Assembly (NCBI GenBank): GCA_900546355.1
Contig: URCM01000090.1
Coordinates: forward strand, 1-12,202
DNA length: 12,202 nt
Source: an uncultured Bacteroides sp.
GTDB taxonomy: Bacteria > Bacteroidota > Bacteroidia > Bacteroidales > Bacteroidaceae
Direction of reading: 5' to 3'
The notes under the pieces are model-generated. The model was not told the origin of the DNA, ran no database searches, and saw only the letters and a list, made by a program, of their open reading frames with translations. Made by a program: the position numbers and the translations under genes. Below, piece by piece: positions 1-7,237 of this stretch (within the stretch, counting starts at the first letter, position 1; every line of letters begins with the position of its first letter).

Positions 1-82
1 ATTAATTAACTCGTTTATTTTCAACGGATTAGATATTAATTTAACGAAGTATTAAATAGAAATATTTTTAAGACAATTCTTT

Positions 83-286
83 CTATCCGTTCAGTATAAT
101 CTTTTTATCAATCAAATTGCAATTTGAAAAATATTCGTGATATTGTCGGTTACCTGTATTGATAATAAACAAATAGTTTTGACAACGAGTAATTCCTGTA
201 TATACCAATTCATCGGAAAATTCATAGGGACGTGTGTTAGCCAAATCTTTTGTCGTGTTCAAATTTTCTTCTATAACTAAAAAAAG
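83..286 (-). pseudogene. C-terminal fragment of a UvrD/Rep-like (superfamily I) helicase
   Basis: About 67 codons ending in a TAG stop at 83-85, read on the minus strand in the same frame as the upstream transposase fragment. The segment holds a string like helicase motif VI, VYTGITRCQNYLFII, comparable to the 'YVALTRA(R/K)..L.I' signature near the C-terminus of UvrD_C_2 domains. A short tail follows (YHEYF...). Walker motifs and all other helicase domains are absent, so this cannot be a working helicase. The 5' part of the gene has been replaced by IS630 sequence at about 286/287. The family call rests on this one motif and its position next to the C-terminus. The identity of the full-length parent cannot be read from the window. 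Confidence 0.6.
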
Positions 287-1050
287 GGCATTGTCGGAAA
301 TGATATAGATGAACGGGGCCTCCGGATGCCTGTCCAAGGCCGCCTGATAAACTTCTTTTGTGGATTCGGCATTGACGCTTTCGCAATCATGGGCTATCAC
401 GTCTGTCACGTCATGCGCGTTAAGCAACCCGTTGATGTTCACCCTGTCACGACCGCTGACGGTCGGTTGTTCCAACTTTTCGCCTTTCTCTATCCACGCA
501 TAAGTGGAACGGCTGTTGTGGGTCGGATGAACACCGTCGGCATAATAAACCACAGCATCTTCCGGCATACCGGAAAGGATTTCGGTAAGTTCTCCGACAA
601 AGGCTGCCTGCTTGGAGGCATCAGCCTCGCAAGGGACTTCCGATGTCTTCTTATAGGTGAAACCAATGCGGTTCAGCAGGTCTACAACCCCTGGGGCGTG
701 TACTCCACGCCGAATGTGGACTTTATCCACTCTGCCACACTCTTGGCATCCGTATAGATATGCTCACGAAGTTCCTTGCGCAAGGCGGACAACTGTCTGC
801 TGTCAAGAAGCCCCCAATAACCTTTGTGGCGGTTTTCCAGAAGTTCATCGGCACCGCCGTGCAAATAAGCGGAACGGTAACGGTATACGGTGGAAACGTC
901 TATTCCAAGGCATGAAGCCACGAAGGAAGGAGAATTGCCCATGCCCAACATCAGAATGCAAGTCACACGGGCATAGTCGGAACTTCCGGCTAGATTCCGT
1001 TGAAGTTTACGTAAATTTTCTATTTCTGATGTCGACAACTGCATTTCCAT
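287..1050 (-). pseudogene. IS630-family transposase, frameshifted and 3'-truncated
   Basis: Two overlapping minus-strand frames make one transposase. The first (ATG at 1050; an alternative TTG at 1065 is less likely) encodes an N-terminal helix-turn-helix region, including ASCLGIDVSTVYRYRSAYL and the KGYWGLLDSRQLSALRKEL segment. It ends at TAG 682-684. Homology continues in the -1 frame as VVDLLNRIGFTYKKT and then the DDE catalytic domain, with Asp in VVYYADGVHP and Asp in YIISDNA. The protein is cut there: the third catalytic residue and the rest of the C-terminus are missing, and helicase-tail sequence follows directly. IS630 transposases are usually about 330-350 residues; about 250 are present. 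With a lost C-terminus it should be inactive whether or not the frameshift can be bypassed. The family call is firm; the IS name is unknown. Confidence 0.88.
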
Positions 1051-1106
1051 GCCGTAAAGATACAACTTTTAAACGAATTATTCGCATTTCACTTACTTTT
1101 GACTAT
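287..1106 (-). mobile_element. Remnant of an IS630-family insertion sequence
   Basis: This spans the broken transposase plus about 55 bases upstream of its start. IS630 elements insert at TA dinucleotides. A candidate outer end is the TATA at 1104-1107, immediately before SusD-like coding sequence resumes. The opposite end is missing because the transposase stops at about 287, so no pair of terminal inverted repeats or TA duplication can be checked inside the window. The position of the right boundary is inferred from where SusD similarity begins, not from a recognised terminal repeat. Confidence 0.6.
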
Positions 1107-2153
1107 AATGGATTGGTTGCCAGTGCTTTCCGTGCCCGCATGTTAATTCTGGCTGCAAGCCCCTTGTATCAAGACGCAGCCAATAACACAACATGGGAGG
1201 ATGCGGCAAATGCTGCAGCAGAAGTGATTGATTACAAAGGTGGCATAAGTGGACTGGCTTCGGACGGTATCGAATATTATTCACCTACGATTACCAACGC
1301 CATCGGCGATGGAGTTAATCCTGCTGAAATACTTTGGAGAACCAATAAAGATGGAGGAAGCAATACACAAGAATCTCAGAATTTTCCACCAAGCTTATAT
1401 GGAACAGGAAAAATGAACCCATCACAGAATTTAGTGGATGCCTTTCCAATGGCAAACGGCTATCCGGTAGACGATGCCCACAGCGGTTACGATGCCAACA
1501 ATCCGTATGCCAACCGTGACCCTCGTTTAGACAAGTATATCATCTACAACGGAAGCAGCATTAGTGAGAAAAGTGTCACCATCAATATCACCGATGGCAA
1601 TACGGACGGTATCAATGTAACAGAAAACCGTTCTACCCGTACCGGTTACTATATGAAGAAGCGCATGCGTTGGGACGTAAATCTTGACCCGGCTGCTTCT
1701 ACCAACCAGCCACATTACACGCCACGTATCCGATACACGGAAATGTATTTGGATTACGCTGAAGCGGCTAATGAGGCTTGGGGACCGAAAGGTACAGGCA
1801 GTCACGGATATTCTGCTTACGATGTAATCAAAGCTATCCGCCAGCGTGCAGGGGTAGGCGGTACAGATGACCCTTACTTGGAAGCTTGTGCAGGCAGTCA
1901 GGAGCAGATGCGTGAACTGATTCGTAACGAACGCCGTTTGGAACTTTGTTTCGAAGGTTCCCGCTTTTGGGACGTGCGCCGTTGGAAATTGGATTTGAAT
2001 GAACCTGTTTACGGTTTACAGCAAAATGGCAACACTTACCAACGCTTTTTAGTGGAAGAACGTTCATATCAGGACTATATGTATTTTAGCCCCATCCCGA
2101 ACTCAGAAATATTGAAATATAGCAACCTGGAACAGAACAGAGAATGGGAGTAA
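1107..2153 (+). pseudogene. SusD/RagB-family outer-membrane lipoprotein, 5'-truncated
   Basis: SusD proteins sit on the SusC TonB-dependent transporter and capture oligosaccharides at the cell surface. About 348 C-terminal residues are present. The fragment starts inside the TPR-like helical region (SAFRARMLILAASPLY), carries the SYF-like segment DPRLDKYIIYNG, and ends with the diagnostic signature at about 1914-1985, ERRLELCFEGSRFWDVRRW. It finishes normally at TAA 2151-2153. Full-length SusD proteins are typically 500-650 residues; here the signal peptide, lipobox Cys and N-terminal helices are missing. The frame stays open leftwards to about 657, but that part is antisense to the IS630 transposase and is not SusD. 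No SusC lies upstream. GC is low (about 40%), like the next gene. Exact glycan specificity cannot be deduced. Confidence 0.9.
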
Positions 2154-2184
2154 ACATTAATGATAAAAAAGAAAGATGACCGAC

Positions 2185-3228
2185 ATGAAAAAGAAGAATC
2201 TATTATACGTAGGAATGGCTTCGCTGCTTGTTGGAGGTATCGCAACCTCTTGCGAAAGCGGAACGAATGAATTCGAAAACTTTGATTACAGCACCGTGTA
2301 CTTCGCCAACCAGTTTGCCGAGCGTACACTGGTGTTGGGCGAAGACGAATTTACAGATAACGCTATAGACAACGAGCATAAAGTGTCTATCAAGGCAGCA
2401 TGGGGAGGAGGATACAACAATCCGACAAACGTGACCATCGACTTCGAAGTAGACGAGTCATTGTGTGACAACCTCTACTTCATAGACGAGAATCGTCCGG
2501 TAGTTCCTATGCCGGCTGAGTATTATACGTTGGCATCCAATCAGATTCATATCCCAGAAGGTCAAATAGGCGGAGGAGTGGAAGTTCAATTGACCGATGC
2601 ATTCTTTGCCGACGAACATGCTATTGAAAACTATTACGCCATCCCCTTACGGATGCTGCATGTAGAAGGGGCAGACTCTATCCTGCAAGGTACAGCAGGA
2701 GTAGAGAATCCGGTACTGACCAATTCTAACCATTGGACAACGCAACCCAAGAATTACGTTATCTATGCCATCAAATATGTCAACGAATGGCACGGTGAAT
2801 ACTTACGTCGAGGCATTGATCAAATGACGGCAAATGGCGCAACAACTTCGAATATACGTCACGAACAATATATCGAAGACGATGAAGTGGTGTATTTAAC
2901 TACCAATAGCCTGAGCCGTTCCACCCTGGCATTGACCACTCAAGATACGAATGGAAAAAACGTCAGTTACAACATTGCTCTTGCTTTTGGCGAAGACGGC
3001 AATTGCACCCTGTCTAGTATAACCGATGGCATTACAGTAAGCGGAACCGGCAAATTCATAAAAGACGGTGAAAAGAATAGCTTGGGGGGTAAAGACCGAG
3101 ATGCCCTCTACTTGGACTATCAAGTGGACTTTCATAATTTGGGCATGCAATATGCCACGAAAGATACATTGGTGCTCCGTACCCGCGGTGTACAAGGCGG
3201 AAAGGCTTTTAATGCCGAAGTACGATAA
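2185..3228 (+). CDS. DUF1735-type surface lipoprotein (SusE-position glycan-binding protein candidate)
   Basis: A 347-residue lipoprotein read from MKKKN; an in-frame ATG nine bases upstream (2176) is possible, but the Lys-rich start fits a signal peptide better. The hydrophobic stretch ends in GIATSC, giving a lipid-attachment Cys at residue 23. The N-terminal half (about 30-165) has the pattern of DUF1735/BT_3987-like beta-sandwich domains: FANQFAERTLVLGED, a GGGYNNP turn, then an IHIPEG segment. The C-terminal half (about 190-345, from YAIKYVNEWHGEYLRRG) resembles the domain often found after DUF1735, probably DUF5627. The gene starts about 30 bases after the susD fragment and ends 32 bases before the next lipoprotein gene, so co-transcription is likely. 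Such proteins commonly occupy the position after susD and are thought to bind glycan. No ligand can be assigned. Confidence 0.75.
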   Translation: MKKKNLLYVGMASLLVGGIATSCESGTNEFENFDYSTVYFANQFAERTLVLGEDEFTDNAIDNEHKVSIKAAWGGGYNNPTNVTIDFEVDESLCDNLYFIDENRPVVPMPAEYYTLASNQIHIPEGQIGGGVEVQLTDAFFADEHAIENYYAIPLRMLHVEGADSILQGTAGVENPVLTNSNHWTTQPKNYVIYAIKYVNEWHGEYLRRGIDQMTANGATTSNIRHEQYIEDDEVVYLTTNSLSRSTLALTTQDTNGKNVSYNIALAFGEDGNCTLSSITDGITVSGTGKFIKDGEKNSLGGKDRDALYLDYQVDFHNLGMQYATKDTLVLRTRGVQGGKAFNAEVR

Positions 3229-3260
3229 AACTACAGGTTTAACATTTAAACAAAAAGAAC

Positions 3261-5465
3261 ATGAAATACATCAATCATAAGTTAATCGGTCTCGCTGTAG
3301 CGACGGCTCTGTTTACCGCTTGCGTAGACGAGTACGAATGCAACCTGCAGGTGGAAAAGCCCGAAGAGGTGGCAGGCAGCGAGTACCTGGCTACTTTCGA
3401 TGTGCTGAAGTCATACATCAGCCGGGATGCCAATTCGCCTTTCAAACTGACGGCGAACCTGAATCCAAGCGATTTCACCGCACACGAAGTGGCTTACAGC
3501 ACCATTATGAATAACTTCGACGGAATAGATGTGGGCAGTACGACGTATATGCCTGCCACCGCTGTTGATGACCAAGGCGCATACAATTTCGGCGACATGT
3601 CGACACTGGCGGATGCACTTGCAGGAACAGACGTAACGGCATACGGCGGAACGCTTGCCTCCTACCAGGGGCAGCGCGCCGCTTATTACGCTGAACAGTT
3701 CGAGCCGACCATCATCCCTTACGAACCGGAGAAGGGACGCACCGTGCTCTTCAACTTCGAAGCGGACGAGATAGGTACGGCTTACGAGATGAGTAATGGA
3801 AGTGTCGCTATTGTTGAAACTGACCCGGATGACGCTAACAAAAAAGTGCTACATGTGGGTACAGATGACAATAAGGCAGCTTACTCGTTCCCTAAATTTA
3901 ATGTTAAATTGCCGGAAGGTCGCAAATTAGGTGATTATGTAACCATCGAATTGGATATGCGCATTGTCAATCAAGACGGTTTGTTTGGTACTGGTATGTA
4001 TGTATTTATCAATGGTCAAAAATTTGCGGTAGGTGTCAATGCACAAAATTTGGGTTGCAATCCCAATCAATGGAATCGTGGCGCTATTATTAAAATGAAC
4101 AATGCCACGGCACCAGGCTTCGAATTGCCAGATGAGCTGAAAAGTTTAACCGAATTCGAATTACAGATTGGTTCAGAATCAGGAGGTGCCCAATATTATT
4201 TGGATAACATCATTATGAACTACGAAGTGGCAGGTACAGGCACCACCGTCATCGACTTTGAAGGCGATGAATTAGGTAAAACCTATCCGATGACGGGCGG
4301 CAGTTCATGTGTTGTAGAGAATGACCCGACCGGAGAAAGTGGTAAAGTGCTTCATGTAGGAACAGCCAGTAGTCTTGCCAGCTACTCGTTCCCACAATTT
4401 ACTATTCAATTGCAACCGGGAAGAACCTTGAAAGACTATACAGGTTTGATTTTGGATATGTACTTGATTGATGGAAAAGGTAAATATGGTGGCGGTATGC
4501 AAGTCATTATTAATGGAGTAGCATATACTTATACTAATCAAGGACCTGCATCATTCGGTTGTCCGGATAATGCTTGGGGACGCGGATTGATTTACCTACC
4601 ATTCGGTGAAGGCGGTATGCCGATACCCGAAGGCATGGAAAACCTGACAGAAATTACGCTTGCCGTAGGCTCTGGCTCTGGAGAATGGCATGCGTACATC
4701 GACAACATTACCTTGAACTGGAAGATGGACGACACCATCATCGAAAAGACACCCGAAGAAAAAGCAGACATCCTGACAGCCGATATGAACGCATGGATTG
4801 GTGGCATGATGGATGCCGGAGGCGAAGCCGTAACGATGTGGAACATCATCGGCGAACCGCTCAGCCAGACACAAGATGCCAATACATTCAACTTCGGTGA
4901 ATACTTGGGCGGCGATGTGGAATTCGCCCGCACGGCTGTAGCCATGGCACGCGACACGGCAGCAGTTCCGGTACAACTCTTCGTAAGCCAGACCTTCGAA
5001 CAAACGGATGACATGGCATCGAAAGCCGACCAGTTGACAACGTTGGTGAACTCGTATGAAGAAGACGATGAAACCGTCATCGACGGCTACAACATTCTGT
5101 TGCACACGGTTTACTCGAAAGACGCAACTATTCAGGCAAGCAATGAAAGCAAGATTACCGCCCTCTTCACCCGACTGAAAGAAGCAGGCAAGCCGGTACG
5201 CATTTCAGACCTGAGTGTCTGTGTAGAGAATACCGACGGTACACTGATTCAGGCAGGCCAGGTTTCTACCGACGACCGGATAAATGCTGGCAAGTATTTG
5301 TCGTTCATCATGCAGGAATACCGCCGCATCATTGATGCAGCCAACCAGTACGGCATCTCGCTCTCGGGCTTGAACGAATCGTCATCGGCGAACAAGCTCT
5401 GCCCGTGGACTTCCGGCTGGAACCGCAACCTGTTCTATGAAGGTGTTGTGAACGGATTGAAGTAA
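3261..5465 (+). CDS. Surface lipoprotein: degenerate GH10 xylanase fold split by two tandem CBM-like modules
   Basis: A 734-residue lipoprotein (ALFTAC; lipid Cys at residue 21). Residues about 40-150 and 495-734 match the two halves of a GH10 barrel. Two related beta-rich modules (about 160-322 and 327-490) sit between them, as in Bacteroidales GH10 xylanases with CBMs inserted in the barrel. Key GH10 motifs have decayed. The acid/base motif WDVVNEA reads WNIIGEP (Glu532 kept, neighbouring Asn lost). The nucleophile motif ITELDV reads ISDLSV (Asp650 instead of Glu). The HTLVWH substrate motif reads GGTLASYQ. The C-terminal ITxWGLTD segment reads ISLSGLNE, though the ending NRNLFYEGVVNGL still fits the family. 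Position after SusD plus lost active-site residues suggest a xylan-binding surface protein rather than an enzyme; weak hydrolysis cannot be excluded. GC is about 60% in the GH10 halves but 33-50% over much of the modules. Confidence 0.78.
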   Translation: MKYINHKLIGLAVATALFTACVDEYECNLQVEKPEEVAGSEYLATFDVLKSYISRDANSPFKLTANLNPSDFTAHEVAYSTIMNNFDGIDVGSTTYMPATAVDDQGAYNFGDMSTLADALAGTDVTAYGGTLASYQGQRAAYYAEQFEPTIIPYEPEKGRTVLFNFEADEIGTAYEMSNGSVAIVETDPDDANKKVLHVGTDDNKAAYSFPKFNVKLPEGRKLGDYVTIELDMRIVNQDGLFGTGMYVFINGQKFAVGVNAQNLGCNPNQWNRGAIIKMNNATAPGFELPDELKSLTEFELQIGSESGGAQYYLDNIIMNYEVAGTGTTVIDFEGDELGKTYPMTGGSSCVVENDPTGESGKVLHVGTASSLASYSFPQFTIQLQPGRTLKDYTGLILDMYLIDGKGKYGGGMQVIINGVAYTYTNQGPASFGCPDNAWGRGLIYLPFGEGGMPIPEGMENLTEITLAVGSGSGEWHAYIDNITLNWKMDDTIIEKTPEEKADILTADMNAWIGGMMDAGGEAVTMWNIIGEPLSQTQDANTFNFGEYLGGDVEFARTAVAMARDTAAVPVQLFVSQTFEQTDDMASKADQLTTLVNSYEEDDETVIDGYNILLHTVYSKDATIQASNESKITALFTRLKEAGKPVRISDLSVCVENTDGTLIQAGQVSTDDRINAGKYLSFIMQEYRRIIDAANQYGISLSGLNESSSANKLCPWTSGWNRNLFYEGVVNGLK

Positions 5466-5484
5466 AAAAACAGCCCCTCCAAAT

Positions 5485-5499
5485 CTCCCCTAAGGGGAG
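5485..5499. terminator. Hairpin after the GH10-like gene, possible terminator or Bacteroidetes repeat
   Basis: A perfect 6-bp stem, CTCCCC / GGGGAG, with a TAA loop lies 20 bases after the stop codon. There is no downstream T tract. C-rich/G-rich palindromes of this look (CCCCTAAGGGG) are common in intergenic DNA of Bacteroidetes, so it may be a dispersed repeat rather than a true terminator. Confidence 0.4.
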
Positions 5500-5513
5500 G
5501 CTTAAGATAAGGG

Positions 5514-5561
5514 ATTTGCAATCCGATGAGAATACATCCGCATTCGAGGCGGATTGCAAAT
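5514..5561. repeat. 12-bp inverted repeat with an alternative nested hairpin
   Basis: ATTTGCAATCCG (5514-5525) and its exact complement CGGATTGCAAAT (5550-5561) enclose 24 bases. A competing perfect hairpin, ATCCGC (5536-5541) with GCGGAT (5549-5554), uses part of the same right arm, so only one of the two can form. This resembles palindromic repeats seen between Bacteroides genes; function unknown. Confidence 0.6.
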
Positions 5562-5687
5562 TCCTTCATTAAAAATATTTGACAACCATTGAGGTTGGAG
5601 GAAATTGTTAAATCAGTTTCGTTTAACAAACTACATTAAAATTAAAATCTGTGTAACCTGTGGTGCAAAACCACAAGCTGACGATAT

Positions 5688-5796
5688 AATCCGCCTGTCC
5701 GGGAGGCAAGACGTTTTTTCGGTTTTTAATGGTGTTAGTTAGTGAAAAGATAAAAATCGGATAACCGCTACCTGCCTTGAGACAGGCGGATTTTTT
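5688..5796. repeat. Widely spaced 12-bp inverted repeat with terminator-like ends
   Basis: AATCCGCCTGTC (5688-5699) and GACAGGCGGATT (5781-5792) are exact complements 81 bases apart. Each arm also belongs to a small local hairpin: GCCT/AGGC at 5693-5707, soon followed by TTTTTT, and CCTG/CAGG at 5771-5786, followed by CGGATTTTTT. The second half looks like a weak intrinsic terminator upstream of the GH30 gene. It could alternatively be a dispersed palindromic element. Confidence 0.5.
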
Positions 5797-5875
5797 CCGG
5801 CAAGACACCACTGCATCCGCAGCAAGATTATTAACCTTACAAAACACTTACATAACTAAAATCAAAAAAAACATC

Positions 5876-7210
5876 ATGAAACAACTGAAATCTTTTCTAT
5901 TCCTGTTTCTGGCAAGCACACTTTTCTGGGCTTGCTCGGACGATGACACCGTAAACAAAAGCTTGTGGGGCGACTCGTATGCCCGTTTCGTACGCAACGC
6001 CATGACAGTAACCTCAACCGAGGGCACTGCCGAAGCCATCATCGACTGGCAACAATCCACCTGGGAAATCACTTTGGGAGAAGGCTATATCGTGACCAAT
6101 GTAACCCCCACATCGGGCGGTGACAACAACGGTGAGCACCAATTTACCCAAGTAACCCTGACCTGTAATGCCAACACTTCGATGGACACCCGTACACAGG
6201 TTATCCGCCTGACCGACCGCAACGGGACAACCACCGAGCTGACCATCACCCAAGAATGGGCAGACAAAGCGGACGATACCGACCACCTGAAGCCTGAACA
6301 CTACGCCGACTACGCCGACCACCTCATCCGCTACATCGACTTCATGAAGCAGAACGGCGTAGACATCTATGCCGTCTCGGTACAGAACGAACCCGACATG
6401 GACTTCACCGCCTGGACGCCGCAGGAAGTGACGGCCTTCCTGAAGCAGGAAGGTGCCCGCATCCGCGAGACGGGCGTGAAACTGATGTCGCCCGAAGCCT
6501 GCGGCTACCAGCCCGAATATACCGACGCCGTGCTGAACGACGCCGAAGCCTTCGCGCAAACCGACATCGTGGCCGGACACCTCTACCAGGGGTTCACCGA
6601 CCTGAGCAGCAGCTACGTGAAAGACCGCCACGACTACGTGTGCGCACTCTACCCGCGCCTGGGAGGAAAGACCTGGTGGATGACAGAGCACCTCTTCAAC
6701 GACGGCGAAACCGAAGAAGACCCCTCGCTGTGGCAGTTCTGGGAGTGGGACTACAACTTCTCCCACCTGGCCAAAGAAATCCACATGTGCATGGACGGAT
6801 ACTGCAGTGCCTACGTCTACTGGTACCTGAAACGTTTCTATGGCATGATAGGCGACACCGATGAACGTTGCAAGGAAGAAGAAGGCGAAGTATCGAAAAA
6901 CGGCTACATCCTGTCACATTACGCCCGTTACGCCACAGGCACTACCCGCATCGCTGTCACCTCCGCCAGCGAAAACATCGAAGCTACGGCCTATCTTAAC
7001 GAAGCTACCGGCGAAGTGACGCTTGTCCTCCTGAACCAATCCGACCGCACGCTTAGCTTAGTCATCCCGATATCGGGAGCCAGCCAAGCTTCAGCAGTAG
7101 AAACCAACGAAACAAAAAATATGGAACCGGCAGACGTTACCGTAACCAAAGAATCCGTATCTTTGCCCATATCCGGAAAAAGTATCGTATCGGTACGCAT
7201 CGGATTTTAA
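5876..7210 (+). CDS. BACON-GH30 lipoprotein (GH30_8 xylanase type) with an internal deletion
   Basis: Read as 444 residues from ATG 5876, chosen because it gives a clean lipoprotein signal: lipid Cys20 followed by Ser-Asp-Asp-Asp, the Bacteroidetes surface-export pattern. Residues about 35-127 form a BACON-like domain ending in ELTITQE. From about residue 137 the sequence is GH30, closest to subfamily 8 (XynC type, which cleaves glucuronoxylan): HLKPEHYADYADHLIRYIDF, acid/base Glu172 in VSVQNEPD, nucleophile Glu271 in WWMTEH, and YLKRFYG matching the XynC segment that reads methyl-glucuronic acid. The C-terminal beta domain is complete. The first part of the barrel, the 'GFGG ... LRIRVG ... 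SPWSPP' region of about 100 residues, is absent: BACON runs straight into the middle of the catalytic domain. Both catalytic Glu remain, but a barrel lacking its first strands is unlikely to fold or work normally. A neighbouring GH43 starts 27 bases later. Confidence 0.8.
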   Translation: MKQLKSFLFLFLASTLFWACSDDDTVNKSLWGDSYARFVRNAMTVTSTEGTAEAIIDWQQSTWEITLGEGYIVTNVTPTSGGDNNGEHQFTQVTLTCNANTSMDTRTQVIRLTDRNGTTTELTITQEWADKADDTDHLKPEHYADYADHLIRYIDFMKQNGVDIYAVSVQNEPDMDFTAWTPQEVTAFLKQEGARIRETGVKLMSPEACGYQPEYTDAVLNDAEAFAQTDIVAGHLYQGFTDLSSSYVKDRHDYVCALYPRLGGKTWWMTEHLFNDGETEEDPSLWQFWEWDYNFSHLAKEIHMCMDGYCSAYVYWYLKRFYGMIGDTDERCKEEEGEVSKNGYILSHYARYATGTTRIAVTSASENIEATAYLNEATGEVTLVLLNQSDRTLSLVIPISGASQASAVETNETKNMEPADVTVTKESVSLPISGKSIVSVRIGF

Positions 7211-7237
7211 ACCATAAAATAACCCAATTTAAACAAC

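Larger units (their letters stand above)
5466..5875. other. 410-base intergenic region with several inverted repeats
   Basis: There is no credible coding sequence here; an open frame from 5777 into the GH30 gene lacks a signal peptide at its start and is rejected. The region contains a CTCCCC/GGGGAG hairpin, a 12-bp inverted repeat around 5514-5561, a small hairpin TGTGGT-GCAAA-ACCACA at 5659-5675, and a widely spaced 12-bp inverted repeat (5688-5699 and 5781-5792) that ends in a T run. It divides the binding-protein genes from the three enzyme genes, so it probably holds the terminator of the first group and the leader or promoter of the second. No convincing Bacteroides promoter (TTTG ... 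TAnnTTTG) was found. Confidence 0.6.

Noticed and set aside
657..1106. Open frame joined upstream of the SusD fragment
   Set aside because: It is antisense to the IS630 transposase, has no signal peptide and no resemblance to SusD; the frame is open by chance.
4592..5105. Two overlapping minus-strand frames of 160-170 codons opposite the GH10-like gene
   Set aside because: Both are mirror frames of a coherent coding sequence; Ser/Ala/Val-rich with no start context or motifs.
5578..5620. Bacteroides-type promoter near a TTTG at 5578
   Set aside because: No acceptable TAnnTTTG element follows at the expected spacing.
5777..5875. Upstream start giving a 477-residue GH30 protein
   Set aside because: The extra 33 residues would bury the lipoprotein signal peptide inside the protein; ATG 5876 gives a proper N-terminus.
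6014..6784. Long minus-strand open frame opposite the GH30 gene
   Set aside because: A shadow of the GC-rich coding strand with low-complexity Val/Gly-rich translation and no recognisable domain.
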